Shown here: in pieces, positions 1 to 5,760 of the stretch
Position numbering within the stretch: the stretch's first letter is position 1
Layout: every line of letters starts with the position of its first letter
DNA from: Verrucomicrobiota bacterium
Lineage (GTDB): Bacteria; Verrucomicrobiota; Verrucomicrobiia; Limisphaerales; JAGWYX01
NCBI GenBank assembly: GCA_018969165.1
Contig: JAGWYX010000299.1
Location: forward strand, 1-5,760
DNA: 5,760 bases
Reading direction: 5' to 3'
The notes under the pieces: generated by a model
The model's database searches: none
Seen by the model: only the letters and a program-made list of their open reading frames with translations
Told to the model about the DNA's origin: nothing
Made by a program: the position numbers and the translations under genes

Positions 1-93
1 GCAACCTCGGGCCAGCTCCGCACCCAGGCGCGGAGCCGCAGGCGATCGGCACTTGACTTGCTGACCGCCAGCCTCAGAATTCAGTCATTCCAA

Positions 94-1071
94 ATGTTCG
101 GAGCCTCCGCAGAACCGAATCCCCACCGCGCGAACCTCTCACCGGCGGACCAGGACCGACCGGCCTCCGGGGGCCTCTCGCGGCGCGACTTCCTGTGTTC
201 CACGGCGGCGCTCGTGCTTGCCGGCTGCGTGACGCGGCCCTTGCCCAGGAGCGTCGTTGAGCCGGTCATCGACGTTCACCAGCATACCAATTATCATGGC
301 CGGACCGACGAGGAGTTGGTGGCGCACCAGCGGGCAATGGGGGTGACGCTCACGATGCTGCTGCCAGCCGGCCGGTTCTTCGGGTTGGAGGCCGGGTGCG
401 GGGGCAACGCCACCGTGGAGGCGCTGGCCCGGCGCTATCCGGCCGAGTTCGGGTTCTTCGCCAACGAGGTCCCGGACCTGCCGGATGCGCGGCAGGTCCT
501 GGAGCAGCACCTCCAGCGCGGCGCCAAGGGGATCGGAGAGCAAAAGTTCTACGTCGATTGCGATTCACCGGCGATCCAACTGGTGGCCGAGGTGGCGCAG
601 TCCCACCGGGTGCCGGTCCTGCTGCATTTTCAACACGGCGCCTATAATACCCACCTCGAGCGGTTCCACCGGATCCTGGAGCAATTCCCGACCGTGAATT
701 TCATCGGGCACGCCCAGACGTGGTGGGGGAACATCGACCGAAACCATGACCCGCGGGCCATGTATCCGAAAGGCAAGGTGACGCCGGGCGGGATCACCGA
801 CCGGTTGCTGAGCGATTACCCGAATATGTACGGCGACTGCTCGGCGGGCTCGGGCCTGAATGCGTTGACGCGCGACGAGGCGTTCACCCGCGATTTCCTG
901 GGGCGGCACCAGGGCAAGCTGGTGTTTGGAAGCGATTGCGCCGACGCGGTCGGTCACGGCACGGCCTGCGACGGGTCGCAAATCCTGTCGGCGATTCGGC
1001 GCCTGGCGCCGTCGAAGAATATCGAACGCAAGATTCTTTACGAAAACGCGAAGCGCCTGCTGCGGGTGTGA
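94..1071 (+). CDS. Tat-exported lipoprotein, amidohydrolase-2 family metal-dependent hydrolase
   Basis: The product is a predicted TIM-barrel hydrolase of the amidohydrolase-2 superfamily (hydrolases and decarboxylases); its substrate is unknown. Numbered from the ATG at 94 (325 aa), it has a twin-arginine signal SRRDFL with RR at 30-31, a short hydrophobic stretch, and a lipobox VLAGC with Cys45. It is therefore probably lipid-anchored on the periplasmic side. The mature part begins VIDVHQH, giving the HxH metal pair (His62, His64). Further likely ligands are His178 (VLLH), His206 (FIGHAQ) and Asp281 (FGSDCAD), the usual pattern along the barrel strands. The C-terminal ILYENAKRLL segment is typical of the family. 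The start is uncertain: the frame is open to the left edge, a TTG lies at 58, and no clear ribosome binding site precedes either codon. The ATG gives the more normal signal length. The 3' end overlaps the convergent gene by 34 bp. Family call is firm; substrate is not inferable. Confidence 0.88.
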   Translation: MFGASAEPNPHRANLSPADQDRPASGGLSRRDFLCSTAALVLAGCVTRPLPRSVVEPVIDVHQHTNYHGRTDEELVAHQRAMGVTLTMLLPAGRFFGLEAGCGGNATVEALARRYPAEFGFFANEVPDLPDARQVLEQHLQRGAKGIGEQKFYVDCDSPAIQLVAEVAQSHRVPVLLHFQHGAYNTHLERFHRILEQFPTVNFIGHAQTWWGNIDRNHDPRAMYPKGKVTPGGITDRLLSDYPNMYGDCSAGSGLNALTRDEAFTRDFLGRHQGKLVFGSDCADAVGHGTACDGSQILSAIRRLAPSKNIERKILYENAKRLLRV

Positions 1072-2153
1072 GGAGACGCCGCCGCCCGGAGTTGACGCGC
1101 GTAAGCGAACGAGGCCCGGACGTTGGCGTCTTCCGACGCCAGTTGCCGCTCCAGGTTGAGCCCACTCGCGCGTGGGAGCGGCTGTTTGGCGGCGTGACGG
1201 CGCACCCAGGTGAGAGTGGCGGCCAGCGCCGGCGCGGGCACGCCTGCCAGCGTCGCCCAGTATCCGGGTGTCAGGCAGGGGACCGGCAGCGGATCACGCG
1301 TGATCATTTCCAGGTTCCATTGCAGACTGGGGTTGGCTTTCTCCAGGACGGTGAACATCCGCTCCAAATCGAGGGCCCCTTGGCCCAGGGGCACCTCGGA
1401 AAGCAGGAAACCCTCCGCGTACTCCTGCACCGCCATGTCCTTCACGTGCGTGGAAACGGCATACGGCGCCAGCGCCTCGATGACACTCATCGGCTCTTCG
1501 AGCAGCGCCAGGTTATTGCCGAAATCCACGCAAGCCCCGACATGCTCGCTGTCGATCCGGCGCAATAATTCGAGCAGCTCCGCCGCCCGGCGGTCTTTGT
1601 GGTTCTCGATCGCCAGCCTCATCCGGTGCCGCCGGACCACCGGCTCGGCCAGCTTGAGCGATTGCCACGATTGCTCCGTAAATCGACGGAACGCCTCCGC
1701 CGATGCGAACGTCTCGTAGCGGCGCCCAGACAGCATCGCCGTGCGAACGATCGCCGCCCCGGCCTCCCGGGCGGCGCGAATCTCCGCCTCGAATCGCGCC
1801 AGGTCCGACTCCCGCCCGGGCAAACTCACCTGGCCCTCGATGTACATTTGCAGCGCCTCGGCCTTGGCGCGCACCCGCCTGGCTTCATCGGGTTGCCGGG
1901 CGTCGATGGCAATCTGCGCGCCCCCGGCTCCCAGTTGGTGACAATAATCCAGGAAACCCACCGTGTCGGTGAACCGACCGTTCCGTTGTCCGCGCCGAAG
2001 TACCTCCCAGTGCAGATGATAGGAATAGGTGCAAACCCCGAGGCGCTTGCGGGCCCGGCTTTGCGCGCCCAACAGCACCGGCGCCACCGCCAACGCCGGC
2101 ACGCCACGCGCCAGCCAGCCCAGCATTTGTCGGCGAGTCATCTCCGGTTGCAT
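1038..2153 (-). CDS. Tat-exported sugar phosphate isomerase/epimerase-like TIM-barrel protein
   Basis: This 371-aa protein belongs to the xylose-isomerase-like (AP-endonuclease-2 type) TIM-barrel family, whose members isomerise, epimerise, dehydrate or cleave sugars and inositols. The N-terminus MTRRQMLGWLARG, with RR at 7-8, followed by a hydrophobic run to about Ala30, is a Tat signal. The barrel starts at LGVCTYSYHLHW (38-49). A divalent-metal site of the E/D/H/E type is visible: Glu183 (AIENH), Asp210 (CVDFGNN), His236 (STHVKD) and Glu282 (NLEMI). The 26-residue Asp-to-His spacing is like that of the D-tagatose 3-epimerase group. The ATG at 2153 is chosen because it lies 11 bp after the upstream oxidoreductase stop, with a weak GGTTGAG overlapping that stop; a second in-frame ATG at 2141 is possible. 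The two minus-strand genes form an operon. The 3' end (TAA at 1040-1038) runs into the convergent amidohydrolase gene. The exact reaction is unknown. Confidence 0.9.
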   Translation of the reverse strand: MQPEMTRRQMLGWLARGVPALAVAPVLLGAQSRARKRLGVCTYSYHLHWEVLRRGQRNGRFTDTVGFLDYCHQLGAGGAQIAIDARQPDEARRVRAKAEALQMYIEGQVSLPGRESDLARFEAEIRAAREAGAAIVRTAMLSGRRYETFASAEAFRRFTEQSWQSLKLAEPVVRRHRMRLAIENHKDRRAAELLELLRRIDSEHVGACVDFGNNLALLEEPMSVIEALAPYAVSTHVKDMAVQEYAEGFLLSEVPLGQGALDLERMFTVLEKANPSLQWNLEMITRDPLPVPCLTPGYWATLAGVPAPALAATLTWVRRHAAKQPLPRASGLNLERQLASEDANVRASFAYARQLRAAASPHTRSRRFAFS

Positions 2154-2164
2154 TCGCGCTGAAC

Positions 2165-3628
2165 TCAACCGACGCCCAACGCTTTCAACTCGGCGTCCCA
2201 CGGCGCGCGATAAGGCCGCGCCAGCATCACCGAGGCCTCCGGGTCGCCGGGTATCTCCTCCCGCTCGGCGTCCCAGCGCAGTTTGCGGCCGGTCCGCAGC
2301 GAAAGGTTGGCCAGGTGACACACCGTCGCCACCCGGTGCGCACTCTCCAGGTCCGAGTTCGGCTCCCGGCGCGACTTGACACAGTCCAGGAAATTGCGGA
2401 CGTGCAGCACGTATTGTGCCTTCCAATCGCCCGACTGGTCGCGGGCCGGCCGAGTCCAAGACTCGACTTTCCTCTCCGGCACCGGCTGCGGGCCGCCGAT
2501 GGGGTGGCCGCCGATGATCCGCGCGACGATGTTGGTCGGGTTCTCTTTCCGGTCGGCAACCAGCTCGTAGCCTTGCCGCCCGAGCAGCATCGTCCCGTGA
2601 TTGCCGCTGAAAACGACCCCGCCCATGCCGGTCTGCGTGGGACCCGCGGCGCACTCGCGGAATTGGCACACGGTCTGGAAGCCCGGATACTCGATGATCG
2701 CGTCCTGCACGTCGGGCACCTCGCAATTGTCTTTGAGAAAGAAACGTCCGCCCGCGCTGGCGACCGCGACCGGACCCTTCACCCCGGTGCACCAATGCAC
2801 GGTGTCCAGCGAATGGGCGCCGAGGTTGGTCATCTGTCCGCCCGAATAATCCCAGAACCAGCGGAAATGGTAGAGGGCACGGTTGGGATTGTAGGGGCGC
2901 CGCGGTGCCGGGCCGAGCCACAGATCGTAGTCCAGGTCCGGCGGGGCCGCCTGGTCGGGAGGATTGCCGAAGCCCGGCGAGACATTGCGGAAAAAATTGC
3001 ACTGGACCGACACCAATTGTCCCAGTCGCCCGGCCTGGATGAGTTCGCGCGCGCGCTGGTAGTGCGGGCCGGACCGTTGCTGCGTTCCGACCTGCACCAC
3101 GCGCCGGTGGCGGCGCGCCACCTCGACCATCCATCGACCCTCGCGCACAAACAGGGTCAGCGGCTTCTCGACATACACGTCCTTGCCCGCCGCGCAGGCC
3201 AGCATGGTCAATAGCGCGTGCCAGTGATCGGGCGTCGCCACCACCACCGCATCGACCGCCTTGTTCTCCAACAATCGCCGGAAATCGCCGTAGCGGGCCA
3301 CGTTCCCGCCCACCAGCGCGGCGGCCGCGGCGAGCCGGGGCTGGTAGGTTTCCGCGACGCCGACGACGTGCGCGTCGGGTTGCGCCTTGAAATTCCGGGT
3401 GTGAATCCGGCCCACCAGTCCAAAACCGATGATCCCGATCCCGACCCTTTCGTTGGCGCCCATGACCCGGTTCCACGAGGCGGCCGTCAACGCCGCGGCC
3501 GTGCCGGCCTTCAGGAAGCCGCGCCGGGTCAGGCCCGGGCGATCGATCAGTTGAGTTTGGGGACTGCTCGAGGCGGCCAGCGGCGGCGTGCCAAGCCCGG
3601 TTCTCGGCCCTCTCAATTCGGGGAACAT
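2165..3628 (-). CDS. Tat-exported Gfo/Idh/MocA family oxidoreductase
   Basis: This predicted NAD(P)-dependent sugar or polyol dehydrogenase has 487 aa from the ATG at 3628; a GTG two codons earlier at 3634 is an alternative, with AGGT about 8 nt before it. Residues below are counted from the GTG. A Tat motif LTRRGFLK (RR 37-38) and an Ala-rich hydrophobic run end near Ala60. The Rossmann fold follows, with GFGLVG (70-75) as the dinucleotide loop. VATPDHWH (132-139) and the catalytic-type VEKP with Lys157 are next. The C-terminal half has GGQMTNLGAHSLDTVHW (265-281), where conserved His274 and Asp277 would face the substrate. The tail SRREPNSD...GRKLRWD resembles a long subfamily that is abundant in Planctomycetota and Verrucomicrobiota. 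It leads the operon with the isomerase-like gene 11 bp downstream. Export by Tat suggests folding with bound cofactor before transport, as known for glucose-fructose oxidoreductase of Zymomonas. The substrate is unknown. Confidence 0.93.
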   Translation of the reverse strand: MFPELRGPRTGLGTPPLAASSSPQTQLIDRPGLTRRGFLKAGTAAALTAASWNRVMGANERVGIGIIGFGLVGRIHTRNFKAQPDAHVVGVAETYQPRLAAAAALVGGNVARYGDFRRLLENKAVDAVVVATPDHWHALLTMLACAAGKDVYVEKPLTLFVREGRWMVEVARRHRRVVQVGTQQRSGPHYQRARELIQAGRLGQLVSVQCNFFRNVSPGFGNPPDQAAPPDLDYDLWLGPAPRRPYNPNRALYHFRWFWDYSGGQMTNLGAHSLDTVHWCTGVKGPVAVASAGGRFFLKDNCEVPDVQDAIIEYPGFQTVCQFRECAAGPTQTGMGGVVFSGNHGTMLLGRQGYELVADRKENPTNIVARIIGGHPIGGPQPVPERKVESWTRPARDQSGDWKAQYVLHVRNFLDCVKSRREPNSDLESAHRVATVCHLANLSLRTGRKLRWDAEREEIPGDPEASVMLARPYRAPWDAELKALGVG

Positions 3629-3639
3629 GACCACAGGCT

Positions 3640-3651
3640 ACCTGACCAGGT
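3640..3651. promoter_or_regulatory. Small dyad just upstream of the oxidoreductase start
   Basis: ACCTG-AC-CAGGT is an inverted repeat with 5-bp arms and a 2-nt spacer. On the minus strand it lies 5 to 17 nt ahead of the alternative GTG start at 3634 and contains the AGGT that could serve as ribosome binding site. It could be an operator or a start-site-masking structure, or chance. No known regulator motif was recognised. Confidence 0.2.
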
Positions 3652-3671
3652 GCCATTTTCAATAGCGCTGT

Positions 3672-3687
3672 GCGCGAGCCCTCGCGC
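3672..3687. promoter_or_regulatory. Operator-like 16-bp dyad in the divergent intergenic region
   Basis: GCGCGAG-CC-CTCGCGC is a perfect inverted repeat with 7-bp arms and a 2-nt spacer. It sits between the divergently transcribed oxidoreductase operon and ruvB. The very short spacer fits a dimeric regulator site better than a terminator hairpin, and no T-tract follows. In GC-rich DNA chance repeats of this size are not rare, so function is only suggested. It does not look like an SOS/LexA box. Confidence 0.3.
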
Positions 3688-3749
3688 CTCCAGCTTGGGT
3701 GTCGCTTTCCCCTTGCCCGTGCCGAGCGCATTCCGCATCCTGTTCGCCA

Positions 3750-4769
3750 ATGGCCGAGCGGATGATCTCGAACGTGCTGACCCAGCCCGATGTGGCGCTG
3801 GAATTGACGCTGCGCCCCTCCCTCTTTTCCGAGTTCACCGGCCAGCCCAAGGTCCGTGAACGCCTCGAGATCGCCGTCCAGGCCGCCAAACAACGCGGCG
3901 AGGCCCTCGATCACATCCTCCTCAACGGCCCGCCTGGCCTGGGCAAAACCACCCTGGCCTACATCCTCGCCAAGGCCATGGACGTCAACGTCAAGGCCAC
4001 CAGCGGCCCGACCATCGAGAAGGCCGGCGACCTGGCCGGACTGCTCACCAACCTCGAACCCGGCGACGTCCTGTTCATCGACGAAATCCATCGGCTTCAG
4101 AAAACTATCGAGGAATATCTCTACCCGGCGATGGAGGATTTCAAACTCGACATCATCATCGACCAGGGCCCCAACGCGCGGAGCGTGCGCCTGAATCTCC
4201 CGCGCTTCACCCTCATTGGCGCCACCACCCGGGCCGGCCTGCTGACCGCCCCCCTGCTGACCCGCTTCCCCGTCCGCGAACGGCTCGATTACTACCAGGT
4301 CCAGGACCTGGAGAAAATCGTCGTCCGCTCGGCCCGGTTGTTGAGCGTCGAGGTGGACGCCGCCGGCGCGCACGAAATCGCCCGCCGCAGCCGCGGCACC
4401 CCGCGCATCGCCAATAACCTGCTGCGGCGCGTCCGCGACTACGCCCAGGTCAAGGGCGACGGCCGCATCACCGCTCCGGTCGCCGACCGCGCGCTGGCCA
4501 TGCTCGAGATCGACCAGAACGGCCTCGACGAAATGGACAAGCGCATCCTCCAGGCCATCATCCTCAAATTCAGCGGCGGCCCCGTCGGCCTCAACTCCCT
4601 GGCCGTCGCCGTCGGCGAGGAACCCGATACCCTCGAAGAAGTCTATGAACCCTACCTCATCATGGAGGGCTACCTCAACCGCACCCCGCAGGGACGCGTG
4701 GCCACCGAGTTGAGCTTCAAAAAACTGGGCTTGCAGACCGTTCCCGGCGGTCAACCCCGGTTGCTGTAG
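3750..4769 (+). CDS. ruvB: Holliday junction branch migration ATPase RuvB
   Basis: RuvB is the hexameric AAA+ motor that, with RuvA, drives branch migration of Holliday junctions in recombinational repair in the cytoplasm. Counting from the ATG at 3750 gives 339 aa, the usual family length. Visible motifs are Walker A GPPGLGKT (60-67), Walker B VLFIDEIH (107-114), sensor 1 GATTR (157-161), an arginine-finger candidate Arg172 in LLTRF, and sensor 2 GTPR with Arg219. The C-terminal winged helix includes GGPVGLNSLA and VYEPYLIMEGYLNRTPQGR (298-316). The family-typical sequence around the finger is RDRFG or similar; here it is LTRFP, a mild variation. The start was chosen by homology: the frame extends back to a GTG at 3699 but that extension (17 residues, Cys- and Ser-rich) is unlike RuvB, and the ATG at 3762 is another option. 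No Shine-Dalgarno is seen. ruvA and ruvC are not adjacent. Confidence 0.97.
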   Translation: MAERMISNVLTQPDVALELTLRPSLFSEFTGQPKVRERLEIAVQAAKQRGEALDHILLNGPPGLGKTTLAYILAKAMDVNVKATSGPTIEKAGDLAGLLTNLEPGDVLFIDEIHRLQKTIEEYLYPAMEDFKLDIIIDQGPNARSVRLNLPRFTLIGATTRAGLLTAPLLTRFPVRERLDYYQVQDLEKIVVRSARLLSVEVDAAGAHEIARRSRGTPRIANNLLRRVRDYAQVKGDGRITAPVADRALAMLEIDQNGLDEMDKRILQAIILKFSGGPVGLNSLAVAVGEEPDTLEEVYEPYLIMEGYLNRTPQGRVATELSFKKLGLQTVPGGQPRLL

Positions 4770-4805
4770 CTCCTCGACACCCCCCGGCCGCCCCCCCCGG
4801 CTGGA

Positions 4806-4856
4806 CCCGGGCGCGCCGAACTTCCCCCTTGCCGCGCGGGAGGTAAAAACCCCGCG
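4806..4856 (+). other. Two mutually exclusive GC hairpins after ruvB
   Basis: CGCGGG at 4835-4840 can pair with CCCGCG at 4851-4856 (6 bp, 10-nt loop containing five A residues). Alternatively CCCG plus CGCG at 4806-4815, with a 2-nt bulge, can pair with CGCGCGGG at 4833-4840. The shared strand means only one can form at a time. No run of T follows either hairpin, so a classical intrinsic terminator for ruvB is not supported. The DNA just before holds a C6 tract (4780-4785) and a C8 tract (4791-4798). Function is unproven. Confidence 0.2.
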
Positions 4857-4861
4857 ACCAA

Positions 4862-4890
4862 TTATTAAATTCAGCTCTGATCGGCATAAA
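4862..4890 (+). promoter_or_regulatory. Weak candidate promoter for the DUF1800 gene
   Basis: The stretch 4858-4908 is clearly AT-rich within GC-rich surroundings. A possible -35 TTATTA (4862-4867) and -10 CATAAA (4885-4890) are separated by 17 bp, matching the sigma-70 consensus at 3 of 6 and 4 of 6 positions. Transcription would begin about 15 nt before the ATG at 4912. The match is poor; the AT-rich setting and position are the main arguments. Confidence 0.22.
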
Positions 4891-4911
4891 TTGTGCTTGA
4901 ATCCGATTGCC

Positions 4912-5760
4912 ATGCTGTGTTTCGCGATTTCGAGCGGCGTGCGCGCCGGTTGGCGCGCGCGATTCGGGCCGGCGACGGCCGTTCTGGCCGTCGGCTTGCT
5001 GGCGCTGCCAGGCCAACGGGGCGCCGCCGCGGACCCCCCGCCGGCCATCACCAATTATTCGGTCGGCGGCGGCCAGCAGATGCTCCAATGGACTCCCTAC
5101 CCGGCCGCGCAGCAATACCAGTTGTTCCAGGCCGGCGGCCTGGACCAACCCTTCCTGCCCGACGCCTCGGGGGCGATCGCCGGCTTCGGCTGGACCGGGC
5201 CGTGGACCAACGGGGTTGGCTTCTTCAAGCTGGGGGTGGTGCCGATGGACACGAACGACCTCCTCACGGCGACCGTCCTGAACCGGCTGGCCTATGGCCC
5301 AACCCCCGACGAGCTGGACCGGGTCAAGGCAATGGGCCCGCAGGCTTACATTGACGAGCAACTGGCCCCGGAACAGATCCAGGAAAACCTCGACATCGAC
5401 TCGGAACCGACGAACTCGGGCTGGCGGTACGTCACCGCCACCGGTTACGCCTCCTCCTCGACCCTTTACCTCTACCTGATCGGTCCGGGCGAGGGGTATA
5501 TCGACGATCTCCAGTTGGTGGTCGGCACCGTGCCGGGAGTCGGGGTGAATCTGATTCGCAACGGCGGGTTTGAATCGCCGCTCGTCACCAACGACTGGAC
5601 CATCTCGGCCAACCTGGCCGGGTCGGGGATCACGACCAACGTGGCGCACTCGGGCAACGCGAGCCTGCACCTGGTCGCTTCCCAAGGGGGCACCACCAAG
5701 AGCTCGGCCATCTGGCAGGTCATGGCGCCGTCGCTCTCCACGACGCGGCAGTTCACCCTG
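4912..5760 (+). CDS. Large secreted DUF1800 protein with CBM-like modules, 5' part only
   Basis: This frame is open from the ATG at 4912 to the window edge (283 codons, no stop), so the gene is truncated by the window. Residues 1-40 form a Sec-type signal: Arg residues at 11-17, hydrophobic ATAVLAVGLLALPG, and likely cleavage after GAAA (38-40). Residues 43-112 resemble a fibronectin-III-like segment (LQWTPYPAAQQYQLFQAG ... FFKLGVVPM). Residues 117-156 match the start of DUF1800 (LLTATVLNRLAYGPTPDEL ... AYIDEQLAPEQI). From 170 comes the C-terminal part of a jelly-roll module (GWRYVTATG, SSSTLYLYL, YIDDLQLV). At 211 a second module starts (GVNLIRNGGFESPL, SGNASLHLVAS), resembling CBM4/9-type domains. 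Large proteins of this kind are recalled from Verrucomicrobiota; their role is unknown, with surface or carbohydrate binding plausible. No Shine-Dalgarno precedes the ATG. Confidence 0.85.
   Translation, partial: MLCFAISSGVRAGWRARFGPATAVLAVGLLALPGQRGAAADPPPAITNYSVGGGQQMLQWTPYPAAQQYQLFQAGGLDQPFLPDASGAIAGFGWTGPWTNGVGFFKLGVVPMDTNDLLTATVLNRLAYGPTPDELDRVKAMGPQAYIDEQLAPEQIQENLDIDSEPTNSGWRYVTATGYASSSTLYLYLIGPGEGYIDDLQLVVGTVPGVGVNLIRNGGFESPLVTNDWTISANLAGSGITTNVAHSGNASLHLVASQGGTTKSSAIWQVMAPSLSTTRQFTL

Noticed and set aside
15..36. Hairpin GCTCCGC / GCGGAGC with an 8-nt loop, considered as a terminator
   Set aside because: The 7-bp stem is perfect but no T-tract follows on either strand, and it may lie in coding sequence that starts left of the window.
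1..56. Possible C-terminal tail of an upstream gene in frame 3, ending at TGA 54-56
   Set aside because: Only 17 codons are visible (ending EPQAIGT), with no motif. It is plausible but cannot be told from chance; frame 2 also ends nearby at TGA 62-64.
643..648. Perfect TATAAT inside the amidohydrolase gene
   Set aside because: No -35-like element lies at 16-18 bp upstream, and the bases encode the AYNTH stretch of the protein.
2315..3214. Plus-strand open frame of 299 codons opposite the oxidoreductase gene
   Set aside because: It is the antisense shadow of a gene with Rossmann and EKP motifs; its translation is His-, Arg- and Ala-rich without domain features.
2154..5054. A stop-free minus-strand frame continuing upstream from the isomerase-like gene for nearly 1000 codons
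   Set aside because: It runs antisense to ruvB and out of frame through the oxidoreductase gene, both of which have clear family motifs. The translation is low-complexity and rich in Gly, Arg and Ala, as expected from GC-rich DNA. Only the last 371 codons are a real protein.
4857..5059. The 10-mer ACCAATTATT occurs at 4857-4866 and again at 5050-5059
   Set aside because: Only two exact copies, one of them within coding sequence for ITNYS; too short and too few to be a repeat family or binding site.
4717..5685. Minus-strand open frame of 322 codons opposite the DUF1800 gene
   Set aside because: The plus-strand frame has a signal peptide and recognisable domain motifs; the antisense product shows no recognisable motif and overlaps the ruvB end.

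Overview
The window is high-GC bacterial DNA that looks like Verrucomicrobiota (Pedosphaera/Limisphaerales-like) or a close PVC relative. Three things suggest this: a Tat-exported Gfo/Idh/MocA oxidoreductase paired with a Tat-exported xylose-isomerase-like TIM barrel; a secreted DUF1800 protein carrying lectin-like jelly-roll modules; and scarce Shine-Dalgarno sequences. The assignment comes from remembered family patterns, not from a search.

Layout, left to right. (1) 94-1071, plus strand: a metal-dependent amidohydrolase (amidohydrolase-2 type) with a twin-arginine lipoprotein signal. (2) 1038-2153, minus strand: a TIM-barrel sugar-phosphate isomerase/epimerase-like protein with a Tat signal, whose 3' end overlaps gene 1 tail to tail by 34 bp. 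(3) 2165-3628, minus strand: a Gfo/Idh/MocA-family oxidoreductase with a Tat signal, 11 bp upstream of gene 2 and surely in the same operon. (4) 3629-3749: a short divergent intergenic region with two operator-like dyads. (5) 3750-4769, plus strand: ruvB, a complete housekeeping gene for Holliday-junction branch migration. (6) 4770-4911: an intergenic region with C-tracts, two mutually exclusive GC hairpins and an AT-rich promoter-like patch. (7) 4912 to the window end, plus strand: the 5' part (283 codons, no stop) of a large secreted protein with a signal peptide, an FN3-like segment, the N-terminal DUF1800 motif and then CBM-like modules.

Genes 2 and 3 probably act together outside the cytoplasm on a sugar or sugar derivative by an oxidation/isomerisation/elimination type of chemistry. 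The exported amidohydrolase may belong to the same periplasmic catabolic theme, but it is transcribed convergently and the link is only inferred. ruvB is unrelated to its neighbours in function. Apart from the short gaps named above the window is fully coding. I saw no tRNA, rRNA, CRISPR array, insertion sequence or phage gene. Nothing here amounts to a clearly new system; the most unusual items are the nested domain architecture of the right-edge protein and the exported oxidoreductase/isomerase pair.
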